Under the pieces are notes generated by a model. That model had not been told where the DNA came from and did not search any database. It saw nothing but the letters and a program-made list of their open reading frames with translations. Shown here in pieces: positions 39,016-47,933 of a stretch of 64,000 nucleotides of DNA. The translations under genes and the position numbers were made by a program. The DNA comes from Bordetella genomosp. 11 (GTDB lineage: Bacteria; Pseudomonadota; Gammaproteobacteria; Burkholderiales; Burkholderiaceae_B). Positions within the stretch are counted from its first letter, which is position 1. Each line of letters opens with the position of its first letter. The stretch lies in contig NZ_NEVS01000004.1 in NCBI RefSeq assembly GCF_002261215.1, forward strand, positions 2,046,001 through 2,110,000, given 5' to 3'.

Positions 39016-39228
39016 TCATGCATCCGCCTCGCGATATTCCAGCAGATCGCCGGGTTGGCATTCCAGGGCGCGGCAGATCGCTTCCAGCGTGTCGAACCGA
39101 ACGCCCCTGACCTTGCCCGACTTCAACAGCGATAGGTTCTGCTCGGTGATCCCGACCATCGCGGCCAGATCCTTCGATTTCATTTTGCGCTTGCTGAGCA
39201 TTACGTCCAGCGTCACTACGATGGGCAT
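39016..39228 (-). CDS. Small XRE-family helix-turn-helix regulator (YozG-like)
   Basis: A 70-aa Cro/C1-type DNA-binding protein consisting of little more than one HTH domain: VTLDVMLSKRKMKSKDLAAM, GITEQNLSLLKSGKVRGVRF, then TLEAICRALECQPGDLLEY. The start at 39228 has AGGA about 6 bp upstream. It follows the DUF2975 membrane-protein gene by 30 bp in the same direction, a pairing common for these short regulators. It likely represses its own operon at the palindrome in the promoter. Confidence 0.9.
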   Translation of the reverse strand: MPIVVTLDVMLSKRKMKSKDLAAMVGITEQNLSLLKSGKVRGVRFDTLEAICRALECQPGDLLEYREADA

Positions 39229-39258
39229 CCCGGGTCCTGTCGCGTTGGAAGTTCGGTA

Positions 39259-39852
39259 CTAAACGAATAGCTGGTTTTCCTGATAGACCTCGCAGGCCCG
39301 CTGCAGTATCCGCCCGATCACGGCGATACATGCCGCGACGAACAGCGCCACCAGCGCGGGCGTATCGAGGGACAGGCTGATCAAATGCTTGCCTGGCCCG
39401 TTGCGCAGCGTCACCCATAGGCTTAATACGGGCTCGGTCAAAAATTCCACCACGACCCAAAGAGCGATCGAGAAGCCGACCGTACCCAGCCTGCGCGCGG
39501 CTTCCATCGAGAAATACGCCCCGCGCGCATAGGCACGGAACAGCGCGCGCAGATGCGTCAATCCGCGCATCAGGACGAGCAGCGGCACGCTGGAGATCAG
39601 GATCGCCCCCAGCGTCTGCCATGCGGGAAACGCGGCGACATCCACGCCGTCGTGCTGCATCCAACGGTTGGTCAGGCCGAAACTGAATCCGTAGCCCTGC
39701 GCGCCGTAAGGCGGATAGATCCAGTTCACGATATTGAGTCCCAGCAAGGCGACCATCACCAACAACGTGACGGTCGCCATGCGCTGGCTGAAATTGGCAA
39801 GGCGATCGGCCGGCACCGCGCGCCTGGAAGCGGAAGGATAGGAAAGGGGCAT
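39259..39852 (-). CDS. DUF2975-family membrane protein
   Basis: A 197-aa integral membrane protein with four hydrophobic segments (ATVTLLVMVALLGLNIVNW, ILISSVPLLVLMRGL, VGFSIALWVVVEFL and ALVALFVAACIAVIG). The layout and the adjacent XRE regulator are typical of DUF2975. The region LFRAYARGAYFSMEAARRLG between helices 2 and 3 is conserved in that family. The function is unknown; the pair resembles small membrane-sensor/regulator modules. The start at 39852 has AGG upstream. Confidence 0.8.
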   Translation of the reverse strand: MPLSYPSASRRAVPADRLANFSQRMATVTLLVMVALLGLNIVNWIYPPYGAQGYGFSFGLTNRWMQHDGVDVAAFPAWQTLGAILISSVPLLVLMRGLTHLRALFRAYARGAYFSMEAARRLGTVGFSIALWVVVEFLTEPVLSLWVTLRNGPGKHLISLSLDTPALVALFVAACIAVIGRILQRACEVYQENQLFV

Positions 39853-39928
39853 AAGGACCTCGTGCGAAAGCCGTGGGTATTGTCCACTGGCGGTTCGAAA
39901 GCACGCCGCCGAGCGGCAACGTGCAGGC

Positions 39929-39957
39929 ATCTTAGCAAGGAAATTATCGTAAAACAA
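39929..39957 (-). promoter_or_regulatory. Promoter of the DUF2975-XRE operon (TTGTTT-N17-TAAGAT)
   Basis: On the minus strand a -35 TTGTTT (39952-39957) and -10 TAAGAT (39929-39934) are separated by exactly 17 bp, 77 bp upstream of the DUF2975 start. The element lies inside the 39933-39970 palindrome. Confidence 0.6.
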
Positions 39958-39970
39958 TAATTTCTTGCTA
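39933..39970. promoter_or_regulatory. Large AT-rich palindrome overlapping the DUF2975-XRE promoter
   Basis: TAGCAAGGAAATTAT (39933-39947) pairs with ATAATTTCTTGCTA (39957-39970): 14 bp with a single bulged G, around a 9-base loop. It covers the spacer and the -35 box, an ideal place for repression by the small XRE protein encoded in the operon. It also begins 32 bp past the phospholipase stop codon, so a role as terminator for that gene is possible, though the stem is AT-rich and no T-run follows. Confidence 0.6.
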
Positions 39971-40001
39971 TACAGCGATGACAGAACCCCCGCAGGCCGA
40001 G

Positions 40002-42218
40002 CTACCGGCTGCCGATCGCCACCCCGCCCAGCGCCGGATCCGACCAGCCGTCGGCGCCCGTTTCCACACGGCCGGCGCATCGCAGCGCATAGCCGGGCCG
40101 ATCGTCCAGCCCCAGCGTGAAGTCATACCACTGGTGTGAATCGGCCAGTGTCCAGCGCCATTCGGCCTGCTGGCCGGCGGGCACCTCGCGGCGCCAGTCC
40201 GCCTTGGCGAAATAGGCGTTGTCGCTCACGGTGGCGGCCATGGCCTTCTGCCCGGGATTGCGCAGCGTCAGCACCAGCGCGCCTTCCTCCGGGGCGTACC
40301 GCGCCCGCACAACGGGCATAAGCCCGCGCGGGCCGGCCGCATACGTGAAGCGGCGATGAAAACCATTCGGTCCCAGGATCCACAGGTCATTGCCGCCATC
40401 CGGCGCGGCCGTCCAGCTGTCCTCCAGGACTTTGCCCGGCTCGACCGTAAACCGCCGGGGCAACGCGTCCAGGCGATGGATGTCGTAAACGTGGAAGACC
40501 GCGGCGCGCCGGCCCGTATTGGAAAAGATCAGGCGCACCCCCCCATGGGGGTCGCCGCTATCCGGCTCGTCGTCGACGTGCAGTTCATACGGCAAGGCGC
40601 GCGAACGCCGCGCGCCCCGGGCCTGTACCGGCAAGCCCGGGGCCGCGGGCGCCTCGGGCGCCGTCGTGCCGGGCAAGGCGCGGCTGCGCCGGTCCAGCGC
40701 CACGGTGTCCGGCAGATGAATCCGCGCGCCGCTGCCATTGGGCGTGGCGAAATCGAAGCAGGACATCAGGTCGCCGGCCACCGCCCGGCGCCATGGGCTG
40801 ATGTTGGATTCGTCGACCCCGAAGCGCCTGGCGATGAAACGCAGCACCGACGTGTGATCGAAGACCTCGGAATTGACCCAGCCGCCGCGGCTCCACGGCG
40901 AAATCGCGTACATGGGCACGCGCGGCCCCATGCCGTAGGGGTGATGCCGATACGGCAGCGTGGCGTCGATACCGCCCACGTCGTCGCCCAGATAGTCGTC
41001 GGCGGCATCGACCGTGCTCGCGCCCTGCGGATCGCGCGCCGCCGCGCCGCCATCCGTACGGGCGTACGACGGCGGCGCGGGTGGCGGCATGTGATCGAAG
41101 AACCCGTCGTTCTCGTCGAAGTTCAGGATCAGCACCGTGCGGCTCCACACCCGCGGATTCGATGTCAAGGCATCCAGCACCTGGGCCGTGAAAGCCGCGC
41201 CCTGGGCCGGGCTGGACGGCTGCGGATGTTCCGACGCCGATGACGGCGCGCAGATCCACGATACCTGCGGCAAGCGATCCGCCATCACGTCCGCCTTCAG
41301 CATGGCGACATTGCGTGTGCGTATGCCTTTCTCGTACAGGGCACGTTCGCGCGCGGTGCGTTCCGGCGACACCGTCGGGACGCTGCGCGCGTGCGCCTGG
41401 CGAAATGCCTTGAAGCCGAACAGCGGGTTCAGCGCATAGAACTCGAACTCGTTGTCCTGATAGACCTGCCAGCTGACGCCGGCATCCTCCAGGCGTTCCG
41501 CGTAGGTCATCCAGGTATAGCCGTCCCGGTGCGGGCCGTTGCCCAGCTTGTTATAGCTGTTGTCCAGCGCGGGGCCGTTGTAGATACCGGGCTTCGCGGG
41601 ATCGTCCTTGCCGTGGTTGGTGCCGGTGTAGATGAAGCAGCGGTTCGGATTCGTGCCGCCGGTCAGCGAACAATGATAGGCGTCGCACAGCGTAAACGCA
41701 TTGGCCAGCGCGAACTGGAAAGGCATGTCGGCCTCGGTGTAGTACACCATCGAGGCGTTCTTCTTGAACTGCGGCCAATGGCTCATGCGGCCGCCGTCCC
41801 AGGCGTCCTGCGCGTCCGGGTATAGATGCGGAGTACCGGCCGTGCGCATCAGGCGAAAATCGACCGCCGTGTCGTTGTGCTGCGGCGCCAGGATGGACGG
41901 CAGGCCGGCGGGCTGACCATCATGGCGCTGGTACCAGACAGTCTTGCCTGTCATCCCCGGCGCATCGGGCACGGGGATGGGAAAGCGGTCGCCGAAGCCG
42001 CGCACGCCGGCCAGGGTGCCGAAATAATGATCGAAAGAGCGGTTCTCCTGCGTCAGCACCACGATGTGGGCGACGTCCTCCAGCGTGCCGGCGCGCCGGT
42101 CCGCGCCGATAGCCAGCGCCTTGCGGATCGCCGGCGGAAACATCGATAGCGCGGCGGCGGCGCCGGCGGTACGGGCGGATCTGCGGAAAAATTCGCGGCG
42201 GCGGATATCGGCGGTCAT
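40002..42218 (-). CDS. Tat-exported phospholipase C (PlcH/PlcN family)
   Basis: A 738-aa non-specific or phosphocholine-type phospholipase C, hydrolysing phospholipid head groups outside the cell. The twin-arginine signal RRREFFRRSARTAGAAAAL follows the start at 42218. The phosphoesterase domain shows VLTQENRSFDHYFGTLAGVR, SLTGGTNPNRCFIYTGTNHG, ILNFDENDGFFDHMPPP and AISPWSRGGWVNSEVFDHTS. Two C-terminal DUF756 repeats begin near residue 565. Length matches Pseudomonas PlcN (692) and PlcH (730). No plcR-like chaperone gene is adjacent. It diverges from a flavoprotein gene (260 bp). Confidence 0.93.
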   Translation of the reverse strand: MTADIRRREFFRRSARTAGAAAALSMFPPAIRKALAIGADRRAGTLEDVAHIVVLTQENRSFDHYFGTLAGVRGFGDRFPIPVPDAPGMTGKTVWYQRHDGQPAGLPSILAPQHNDTAVDFRLMRTAGTPHLYPDAQDAWDGGRMSHWPQFKKNASMVYYTEADMPFQFALANAFTLCDAYHCSLTGGTNPNRCFIYTGTNHGKDDPAKPGIYNGPALDNSYNKLGNGPHRDGYTWMTYAERLEDAGVSWQVYQDNEFEFYALNPLFGFKAFRQAHARSVPTVSPERTARERALYEKGIRTRNVAMLKADVMADRLPQVSWICAPSSASEHPQPSSPAQGAAFTAQVLDALTSNPRVWSRTVLILNFDENDGFFDHMPPPAPPSYARTDGGAAARDPQGASTVDAADDYLGDDVGGIDATLPYRHHPYGMGPRVPMYAISPWSRGGWVNSEVFDHTSVLRFIARRFGVDESNISPWRRAVAGDLMSCFDFATPNGSGARIHLPDTVALDRRSRALPGTTAPEAPAAPGLPVQARGARRSRALPYELHVDDEPDSGDPHGGVRLIFSNTGRRAAVFHVYDIHRLDALPRRFTVEPGKVLEDSWTAAPDGGNDLWILGPNGFHRRFTYAAGPRGLMPVVRARYAPEEGALVLTLRNPGQKAMAATVSDNAYFAKADWRREVPAGQQAEWRWTLADSHQWYDFTLGLDDRPGYALRCAGRVETGADGWSDPALGGVAIGSR

Positions 42219-42478
42219 GTCGGGATGGCGAACGCGTTGGCGGTGGGATGCAGCACTGCACAGTATGCCTTCCCCCACGCCACACCAAGCCGACTGCCGA
42301 CCGCTGCCCGTCCGGGATGCCGTGCAGCGCCCGCCGCCGGTTTCGGATGACATGCCTTGCCTTCCGTCTCGCACCGGACCTTCCCGCTTCGCGATTCGCC
42401 AGCGACCGTTTACAGTGGAAGCCTCCATCGCCCTCCCAGCCAATCACCGCGCCGCTCGACGCGCAAGAGAGGTGTTTC

Positions 42479-43930
42479 ATGAGTACGCATCCCGTGCAAG
42501 CCCCTTCCGGAAAAGCATCCACGCGCGCGGCGCGGTCGTCCGGAGCGGCCGGCACCGACCACTTCGACGCCATCGTCATCGGTGCCGGCCAGGCCGGGCC
42601 GCCGCTGGCCGGCCGACTGACGCAAGCCGGGCAGCGCGTCGCGGTGATCGAGCGCAAGGATTTCGGGGGGACTTGCGTCAACACCGGCTGCATGCCCACC
42701 AAGACGCTGGTCGCCAGCGCCTACGCCGCCCATCTGGCCCGCCGCTCCGCGGACTTCGGCGTCGCCTTGCAAGGAGGCGTCGGCATCGATGCCAAGCGGC
42801 TGAAGGCCCGCAAGGACGAAGTGGTCCTGCGCGCCCGCGGCAACGTCGAAAAATGGCTGCGGGGCATGGACAACTGCACGGTGCTCAAAGGCCATGCCCG
42901 TTTCGTCGGCCCCCATGAAATCGATGTGAACGGGCATCGAATTTCGGCCGACCGCATCTACATCAACGTCGGCGGGCGCGCCAACATTCCCGACATGCCC
43001 GGCGTGGGCGACGTTCCCCTGCTGACGAACACCAGCCTGCTGGACCTGGACATCGTGCCCCGGCACATGGTGGTGATCGGCGGCAGCTATATCGGCCTGG
43101 AGTTCGCCCAGATGTATCGCCGCTTCGGCGCCGACGTCACCGTCGTCGAAAAAGGCCCGCGCCTGATTTCACGGGAAGATCCGGATGTCTCCGATGCCAT
43201 CCTGAAGATCCTGGAAAAGGAAGGCATACGCGTGCATCTGAACGCCGAATGCATACGCTTCGAAGCGCATCCCGACGGCGCCGCGGTAGGCGTATCCTGC
43301 GACCAGGATCCGGGACCCATCATCGGTTCGCACGTGCTGATGGCGGTGGGACGCCGGCCCAACACGGAAGACCTGGGGCTGGACGCGGCCGGGGTGAAGA
43401 CCGACGAACGCGGCTATATCGTGGTCGACGATGCATTGCGCACCAGCGTCCCGCATATCTGGGCCATGGGCGACTGCAACGGACGCGGCGCCTTCACGCA
43501 TACGTCGTACAACGATTTCGAGATCGTCGCGGCAAACCTGCTGGACGACGACCCGCGCCGCGTCAGCGACCGCCTGCCCTGCTATGCGCTGTACATCGAT
43601 CCGCCGCTGGGCCGCGTCGGCATGACGGAAGCCGCCGTGCGCGCCACGGGCAAGCCCGCGCTGGTCGGCATCCGGCCCATGACGCGCGTCGGACGCGCCG
43701 TCGAGAAAGGCGAAACCGACGGCTTCATGAAAGTGGTGATCGACGCGGAAAGCAAGGCCATCCTGGGCGCCGCGATCCTGGGCACCGGCGGCGACGAAGC
43801 CATCCATGGAATACTGGACGTGATGTCCAGCAAAGCGCCGTATACGACACTGCAACGCACCGTGCATATTCATCCGACGGTGTCGGAACTGATACCCACG
43901 GTGCTGGGCGAGCTGAAACCGCTGGACTGA
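42479..43930 (+). CDS. FAD-dependent pyridine nucleotide-disulfide oxidoreductase (mercuric-reductase-like)
   Basis: A 483-aa class I flavoprotein disulfide reductase. The FAD site is DAIVIGAGQAGPPLAGRL, the redox disulfide CVNTGCMPTK, the NAD(P)H site VVIGGSYIGLEFAQMYRRFG, the second FAD motif IWAMGDCNGRGAFTH, and the C-terminal dimer motif with the catalytic His-Glu pair HIHPTVSELIPTV. It lacks the N-terminal heavy-metal domain and C-terminal vicinal cysteines of true MerA, and is not a lipoamide dehydrogenase by context. The start at 42479 has GAGAGG about 7 bp upstream. The substrate is unknown. Confidence 0.9.
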   Translation: MSTHPVQAPSGKASTRAARSSGAAGTDHFDAIVIGAGQAGPPLAGRLTQAGQRVAVIERKDFGGTCVNTGCMPTKTLVASAYAAHLARRSADFGVALQGGVGIDAKRLKARKDEVVLRARGNVEKWLRGMDNCTVLKGHARFVGPHEIDVNGHRISADRIYINVGGRANIPDMPGVGDVPLLTNTSLLDLDIVPRHMVVIGGSYIGLEFAQMYRRFGADVTVVEKGPRLISREDPDVSDAILKILEKEGIRVHLNAECIRFEAHPDGAAVGVSCDQDPGPIIGSHVLMAVGRRPNTEDLGLDAAGVKTDERGYIVVDDALRTSVPHIWAMGDCNGRGAFTHTSYNDFEIVAANLLDDDPRRVSDRLPCYALYIDPPLGRVGMTEAAVRATGKPALVGIRPMTRVGRAVEKGETDGFMKVVIDAESKAILGAAILGTGGDEAIHGILDVMSSKAPYTTLQRTVHIHPTVSELIPTVLGELKPLD

Positions 43931-44050
43931 ATTGAAGGAACGGGGTGCCTGGGCCCCCCGGGGCGAGGCCGGCAATCGAGCCGAGGACAACGCCGGTTCC
44001 TTATCCAGGGCGGCGAGAATTTGCGCGACGCTGTCGACCCAGCTCCGTCG

Positions 44051-45028
44051 TCAATCCACCGTCGCGCCCGAGGCCTTCACCGCCTTGCCCCACACCCCGA
44101 TTTCCTTGACCACGTAGGTGTGGAATTCGGCCGGGCTCATATGCATGGCCTCTACGCCCAGCCCGGCAAGCTGCTGCTTGACGTCGGGCGCATCCAGAAT
44201 GGCCTGCACTTCCCGGTTCATGCGCTGGGTGATCGCGGGCGGGATCCCCGCCGGGCCGAGCAGCCCATACCAGGGCTGCGCGTCGACGCCCTTGATGCCG
44301 GCTTCCGCCAACGTCGGGACGTCGGGCAAGGCCGCCGAACGCTGGGCGCCGGTCACCGCCAGTACCTTCAGGTTGCCGGCCTTGACCTGCGGCATGATGA
44401 CCAGCGGGTTCTCGAATGCCAGCGGCACCTGTCCGCCAACCAGGTCGGTCAGCAAGGGACCGGATCCCTTGTACGGGATGTGACGGAGTCTGGTGCCCGC
44501 GGCGGTATTGAACATTTCGCCGATGATGTGCTGCGGCGTGCCGGAACCGGCCGAGCCGAACACCAGGTCGCCCGTCTTGCCCTTGGCGATGATGTCCTGA
44601 ATGGAGTTCAAACCGGATTTGGCGTTGACGGCCACGACGAAGCTGGTGCGGGCCAGCGGCACGACTTCCGTGAAGTCCTTCGCGGGATCGTAGGGCAGCT
44701 TCTTGTACAGCGTGCCGGCGATCACGATGGGACCGCTGGCGGCCAGCAGGAAGGTGTAGCCGTCCGGCTTCGCCTTGGCCACGTAGGCCGTGCCGATATT
44801 GCCGCCCGCGCCGGCCCGGTTCTCGACGATGACGTTCTGGCCCAGCTTGTCGTGCAGGCGGGTGGCGAGCAAGCGCGCGAGTACGTCCGTGGTGCCGCCG
44901 GGCGCGTACGGCGACACCAGCGTGATGGCCTTGTCCGGCCAGGCGTCCGCGGAACGGGCGGAAGACGCGGCGGTCACTGCCGCGACGGCAAATAGCGCGG
45001 CGAAGCAACGGTTCAAAGCACGGCTCAT
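44051..45028 (-). CDS. Bug/TctC-family solute receptor
   Basis: A 325-aa periplasmic receptor of the tripartite tricarboxylate transporter type, which binds carboxylates or other small amphipathic solutes. The signal MSRALNRCFAALFAVAAVTA is cut near SARSADA. The mature protein has the family features WPDKAITLVSPYAPGGTTDV, NVIVENRAGAGGNIGTAYVA, KPDGYTFLL and the lobe-2 RHIPYKGSGPLLTDLVGGQV. AGGAG lies eight bases upstream of the start. No TctA/TctB membrane subunits are nearby, which is usual for Bug proteins in Bordetella. The ligand is unknown. It is convergent with the flavoprotein gene. Confidence 0.93.
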   Translation of the reverse strand: MSRALNRCFAALFAVAAVTAASSARSADAWPDKAITLVSPYAPGGTTDVLARLLATRLHDKLGQNVIVENRAGAGGNIGTAYVAKAKPDGYTFLLAASGPIVIAGTLYKKLPYDPAKDFTEVVPLARTSFVVAVNAKSGLNSIQDIIAKGKTGDLVFGSAGSGTPQHIIGEMFNTAAGTRLRHIPYKGSGPLLTDLVGGQVPLAFENPLVIMPQVKAGNLKVLAVTGAQRSAALPDVPTLAEAGIKGVDAQPWYGLLGPAGIPPAITQRMNREVQAILDAPDVKQQLAGLGVEAMHMSPAEFHTYVVKEIGVWGKAVKASGATVD

Positions 45029-45309
45029 GAATTTGTCTCCTGGGATTTTGTAATCATGCGATCACGCCGATACCGTTCGGATCGAAGTGTCGAACCCGCA
45101 GGATAAGCCATGCCCGCCGCTCGCGGACCGGTCGGGACGTCCATGTTTTCCCGGACGAACGCGTACATGCGGGACGACTTTGAACGAAGGTCGAGCCAAA
45201 CCCGCCACATTTCGCGCCGCAGGCTGACGGGAAGCTGATCGGCCGGCGCTGCGGCGGAACAATCAAGCCGTCGACGAGCGCGACGGCCGGCGTCCGCGCC
45301 AGCGCCGCG

Positions 45310-46560
45310 TCAGCCCTGGCGCCTGGCGCGTCTCACGCGCACGGCGCGGTTATACAGCGCGCCCAACGCCATCAGCAGGCTGGTACCGAGGAACACCGAG
45401 CGCATGCCGAAATGGCCGCCGGCGAAACCCCCGGCCAACGGGCCGACGACCTGCCCCACGTACTGCGCCGACGTCGAATAGCCCAGCATGCCGCCCGCCA
45501 CGCGTTCAGGCACGTTGTGGCGAATGACCGTGGCGATACAGGGCAGCAGGCCGCCCAGCGACAAGCCCATCAGGAAACGCAGCACGACCAGTTGCCAGCT
45601 CGCGGTGATGAAGGCCTGGGGAATCAGCAGCACGGCCGACACCAGCAGACAGCCGATGATCACGTTCCAATGGCCCACGCGATCCGCAAGCCGCCCCAGG
45701 CGCGATGCGGACAGGATGCTGCCCAGCGCCGTGGCCGACATCACCAGCCCCGCAACCATGGTGACGTTGCGCGCTTCGGCGAACTGCGCCACATAGACCG
45801 TGATGATGGGCTCGATCGACATATTCGCCAGCATCAGCAGCGCACCGGTGCATAGCATCGCCAGCAAGGGTCCCTTATCGGGTACCGCCGCCAGTCCTCC
45901 CTTGGGCTTGTCGGCGGACTTGCCCGGTTTCGGACGGCGCTCTTCCTTGATCAGGAAACTCGTCACGAGGAAAGCCACGAAGATCAGCGCGCCCGATGCC
46001 AGGAAGGTCGCGCGTATGCCGATCAGCGGCGGCAGGACGCCGCCGATCAGGGGCCCGGCCAGGTTGCCCGCCATGATGCCGGAGGACAGCACGCCCAGCG
46101 CCCAGCCCGTGCGGTGCCTGGGCGTTTGCGTGGCGACCAATACCATGGACCCGGACGCATAGCCGCCCAGCAGGCCCGCCAGCAACCGCAGCCCCACCAA
46201 TTGGTAGACGTTTTCGGCCATGCCGATCAGCGACATGGCGATAGACATGCCCAGGCTGGCGCGGATCAGCATCAGCTTGCGGCCGTAGCGGTCCGCCAGC
46301 CTGCCCCACAGCGGCGCGGTCAAGGCCGCCGTAAAAAAAGTCGCGCCGAAGGCCACCCCGGACCACTGCACGATGGCCGCGTGCTCCTTCACGCCCAATT
46401 GTTCGACGTACAGCGGCAGGAAAGGCAGCAGCAGCGTCATCCCGATGATGGTGGTGAACGAACCGAACACGCATACGGCGAGGTTGCGCGCCCAATGCGT
46501 GGAGCCCTGTTCCAGGATCGCGGTATCGGCGTGGGCGGGCGTGGCGCTGGAGGTAGTCAT
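45310..46560 (-). CDS. MdtG-like MFS multidrug efflux transporter
   Basis: A 416-aa major facilitator that resembles E. coli MdtG (408 aa) closely along its length: LPFLPLYVEQLGVKEHAAIV, FTAALTAPLWGRLADRYGRK, LMLIRASLGMSIAMSLIGMA and QTPRHRTGWALGVLSSGIMA have direct counterparts. MdtG exports fosfomycin and deoxycholate when over-produced, so drug or xenobiotic export is the expectation. It is predicted at 46560; a GTG at 46572 would add four residues. There is no local regulator, and it sits between two Bug receptor genes without evident functional link. Confidence 0.88.
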   Translation of the reverse strand: MTTSSATPAHADTAILEQGSTHWARNLAVCVFGSFTTIIGMTLLLPFLPLYVEQLGVKEHAAIVQWSGVAFGATFFTAALTAPLWGRLADRYGRKLMLIRASLGMSIAMSLIGMAENVYQLVGLRLLAGLLGGYASGSMVLVATQTPRHRTGWALGVLSSGIMAGNLAGPLIGGVLPPLIGIRATFLASGALIFVAFLVTSFLIKEERRPKPGKSADKPKGGLAAVPDKGPLLAMLCTGALLMLANMSIEPIITVYVAQFAEARNVTMVAGLVMSATALGSILSASRLGRLADRVGHWNVIIGCLLVSAVLLIPQAFITASWQLVVLRFLMGLSLGGLLPCIATVIRHNVPERVAGGMLGYSTSAQYVGQVVGPLAGGFAGGHFGMRSVFLGTSLLMALGALYNRAVRVRRARRQG

Positions 46561-46952
46561 GATCGGGGACACACTGCTCGATGAAGGGCCGCGGGCAAGA
46601 GCTGCGTACTATACGGCCGCCGAAAACCCGCTACCAGCCGATAGCCCGTACCCGGATGGACGGCACTGGGATGGCGGATACTGGAATGGATAACACCAGG
46701 ATGATGCCGCGGTTGCCGCGGTCGCCGCGCGCGCCTGCCGTCCCCGCCGCCGGCCGCGCCAAGGCGATTTCCCTTATGTCTCGAAAGAGGCACAATCCCG
46801 CCCAGGGGATCGTTTACCGCAAACGGGTGCGGCCGGCCCGGCAGGACAAGCAACGCAGGGACGCCAAGCGCGGGCTACGACAAACCGCGACACGCAGCGA
46901 ACCTGCCCAGGCTGCCGGCACGCCCGCATAAAGAAAAGACAGAGAGACGATC
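46561..46952. other. 392-bp intergenic region between MdtG-like gene and Bug gene
   Basis: I see no gene, RNA or repeat that I can support. Open frames on both strands are of random composition without ribosome-binding sites. The interval must hold the divergent promoters of the MdtG-like gene and the Bug receptor; an AGAGAG lies just before the latter's ATG. Confidence 0.6.
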
Positions 46953-47933
46953 ATGAAACACGCATTGCCGCGCTACGGCGCTTGCCTCGCCCTGGCCTTG
47001 TCGGCCTGCCTGTCGGGAGGGCCGGCCACCGCCGCGGACTGGCCCGACCATCCCATTACCTTCGTCGCGCCCTTCAGTCCCGGCGGCGGTATCGACCTGG
47101 CCGCGCGCCTGGTCGCCAAGGCGGTCAGCGAGCAGCTGCACCAGCCGGTCATCGTCGAAAACCGGCCCGGCGCGGGCGGCGCCATCGGCGCGGCCCACGT
47201 CGCGCACAGCACGCCGGATGGGTACACCTTCCTGGTAGGCGGCAACAGCGTCATCACCAATAGCCTGATCCGGCCCAACCAGCCTTACAAGGACGAAGAG
47301 CTCACGCCCGTTGTGCTGATGACGGTCACCCCGTCGGTCATCGTGACCAGCGCGGCCAACCCGGCCAACGACCTGAAGGAATTCCTGGCCAACGCCAAAA
47401 AGAACCATAAGGGCCGCGTCACGTTTTCGACGGCCGGCAATGGCAGCGCGCCGCAGTTCGTCGCGGAAATGCTGCGCGAAGCCACCGGGCTGGACGTCGA
47501 ACCGATCACCTACAAGAGCGGCGGCGAAGGTGTCACGGCCGTGGTGGCCGGACAAGTGGACGCGACCTCGGAGGCCAGTGTCGCCACCCTGCCCCTGATC
47601 AAAGGCGGCAAGCTCAAGGCGCTGGCGATCACCGGCGACAAGCGCATGGCCAGCGCGCCCGATATCCCGACCACGGCGGAAGAAGGCCTTCCCACCCTGC
47701 GTATCGTGCACTGGGCGGGCCTACTGGCGCCCACCGGTACGCCGGCGGCCATCCTGGACAGGATGAACGCCGCGGTCAACGCCGCATTGAAAACACCGGA
47801 AGTGCGGCAGGCATTGGAGCGCAGCAGCCAGGACGCGGGCGGCGGCACGCGCGCGTCGTTCGCGACGTTCACCAAGGACGAACGCGCCCGCCTGGGGCAG
47901 ATCGTCAAGACCGGCCATATGCAGGCGGATTGA
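46953..47933 (+). CDS. Bug/TctC-family solute receptor
   Basis: A 326-aa periplasmic receptor. The signal [20 protein letters not shown] ends near TAADWP. Features: [51 protein letters not shown] and [32 protein letters not shown] precedes the ATG. Its 3' end overlaps that of hutI by 29 bp, convergently, so the two mRNAs are complementary at their ends. It is not in the hut transcription unit, and its ligand is unknown. Confidence 0.92.
   Translation: MKHALPRYGACLALALSACLSGGPATAADWPDHPITFVAPFSPGGGIDLAARLVAKAVSEQLHQPVIVENRPGAGGAIGAAHVAHSTPDGYTFLVGGNSVITNSLIRPNQPYKDEELTPVVLMTVTPSVIVTSAANPANDLKEFLANAKKNHKGRVTFSTAGNGSAPQFVAEMLREATGLDVEPITYKSGGEGVTAVVAGQVDATSEASVATLPLIKGGKLKALAITGDKRMASAPDIPTTAEEGLPTLRIVHWAGLLAPTGTPAAILDRMNAAVNAALKTPEVRQALERSSQDAGGGTRASFATFTKDERARLGQIVKTGHMQAD

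Noticed and set aside
42248..42478. N-terminal extension of the flavoprotein (frame opens at 42248)
   Set aside because: The extra 77 residues are low-complexity, and the ATG at 42479 has a proper GAGAGG and directly precedes the FAD-binding motif region.
42479..43930. Annotation as mercuric reductase MerA or dihydrolipoamide dehydrogenase
   Set aside because: The MerA N-terminal metal-binding domain and C-terminal vicinal cysteines are missing, and there is no mer or 2-oxoacid dehydrogenase context; only the general class is supported.
46557..46931. Open frames of about 98 and 116 codons between the MdtG-like gene and the Bug gene
   Set aside because: Arg/Pro/His-rich composition, overlapping on opposite strands, no ribosome-binding site and no recognisable domain.
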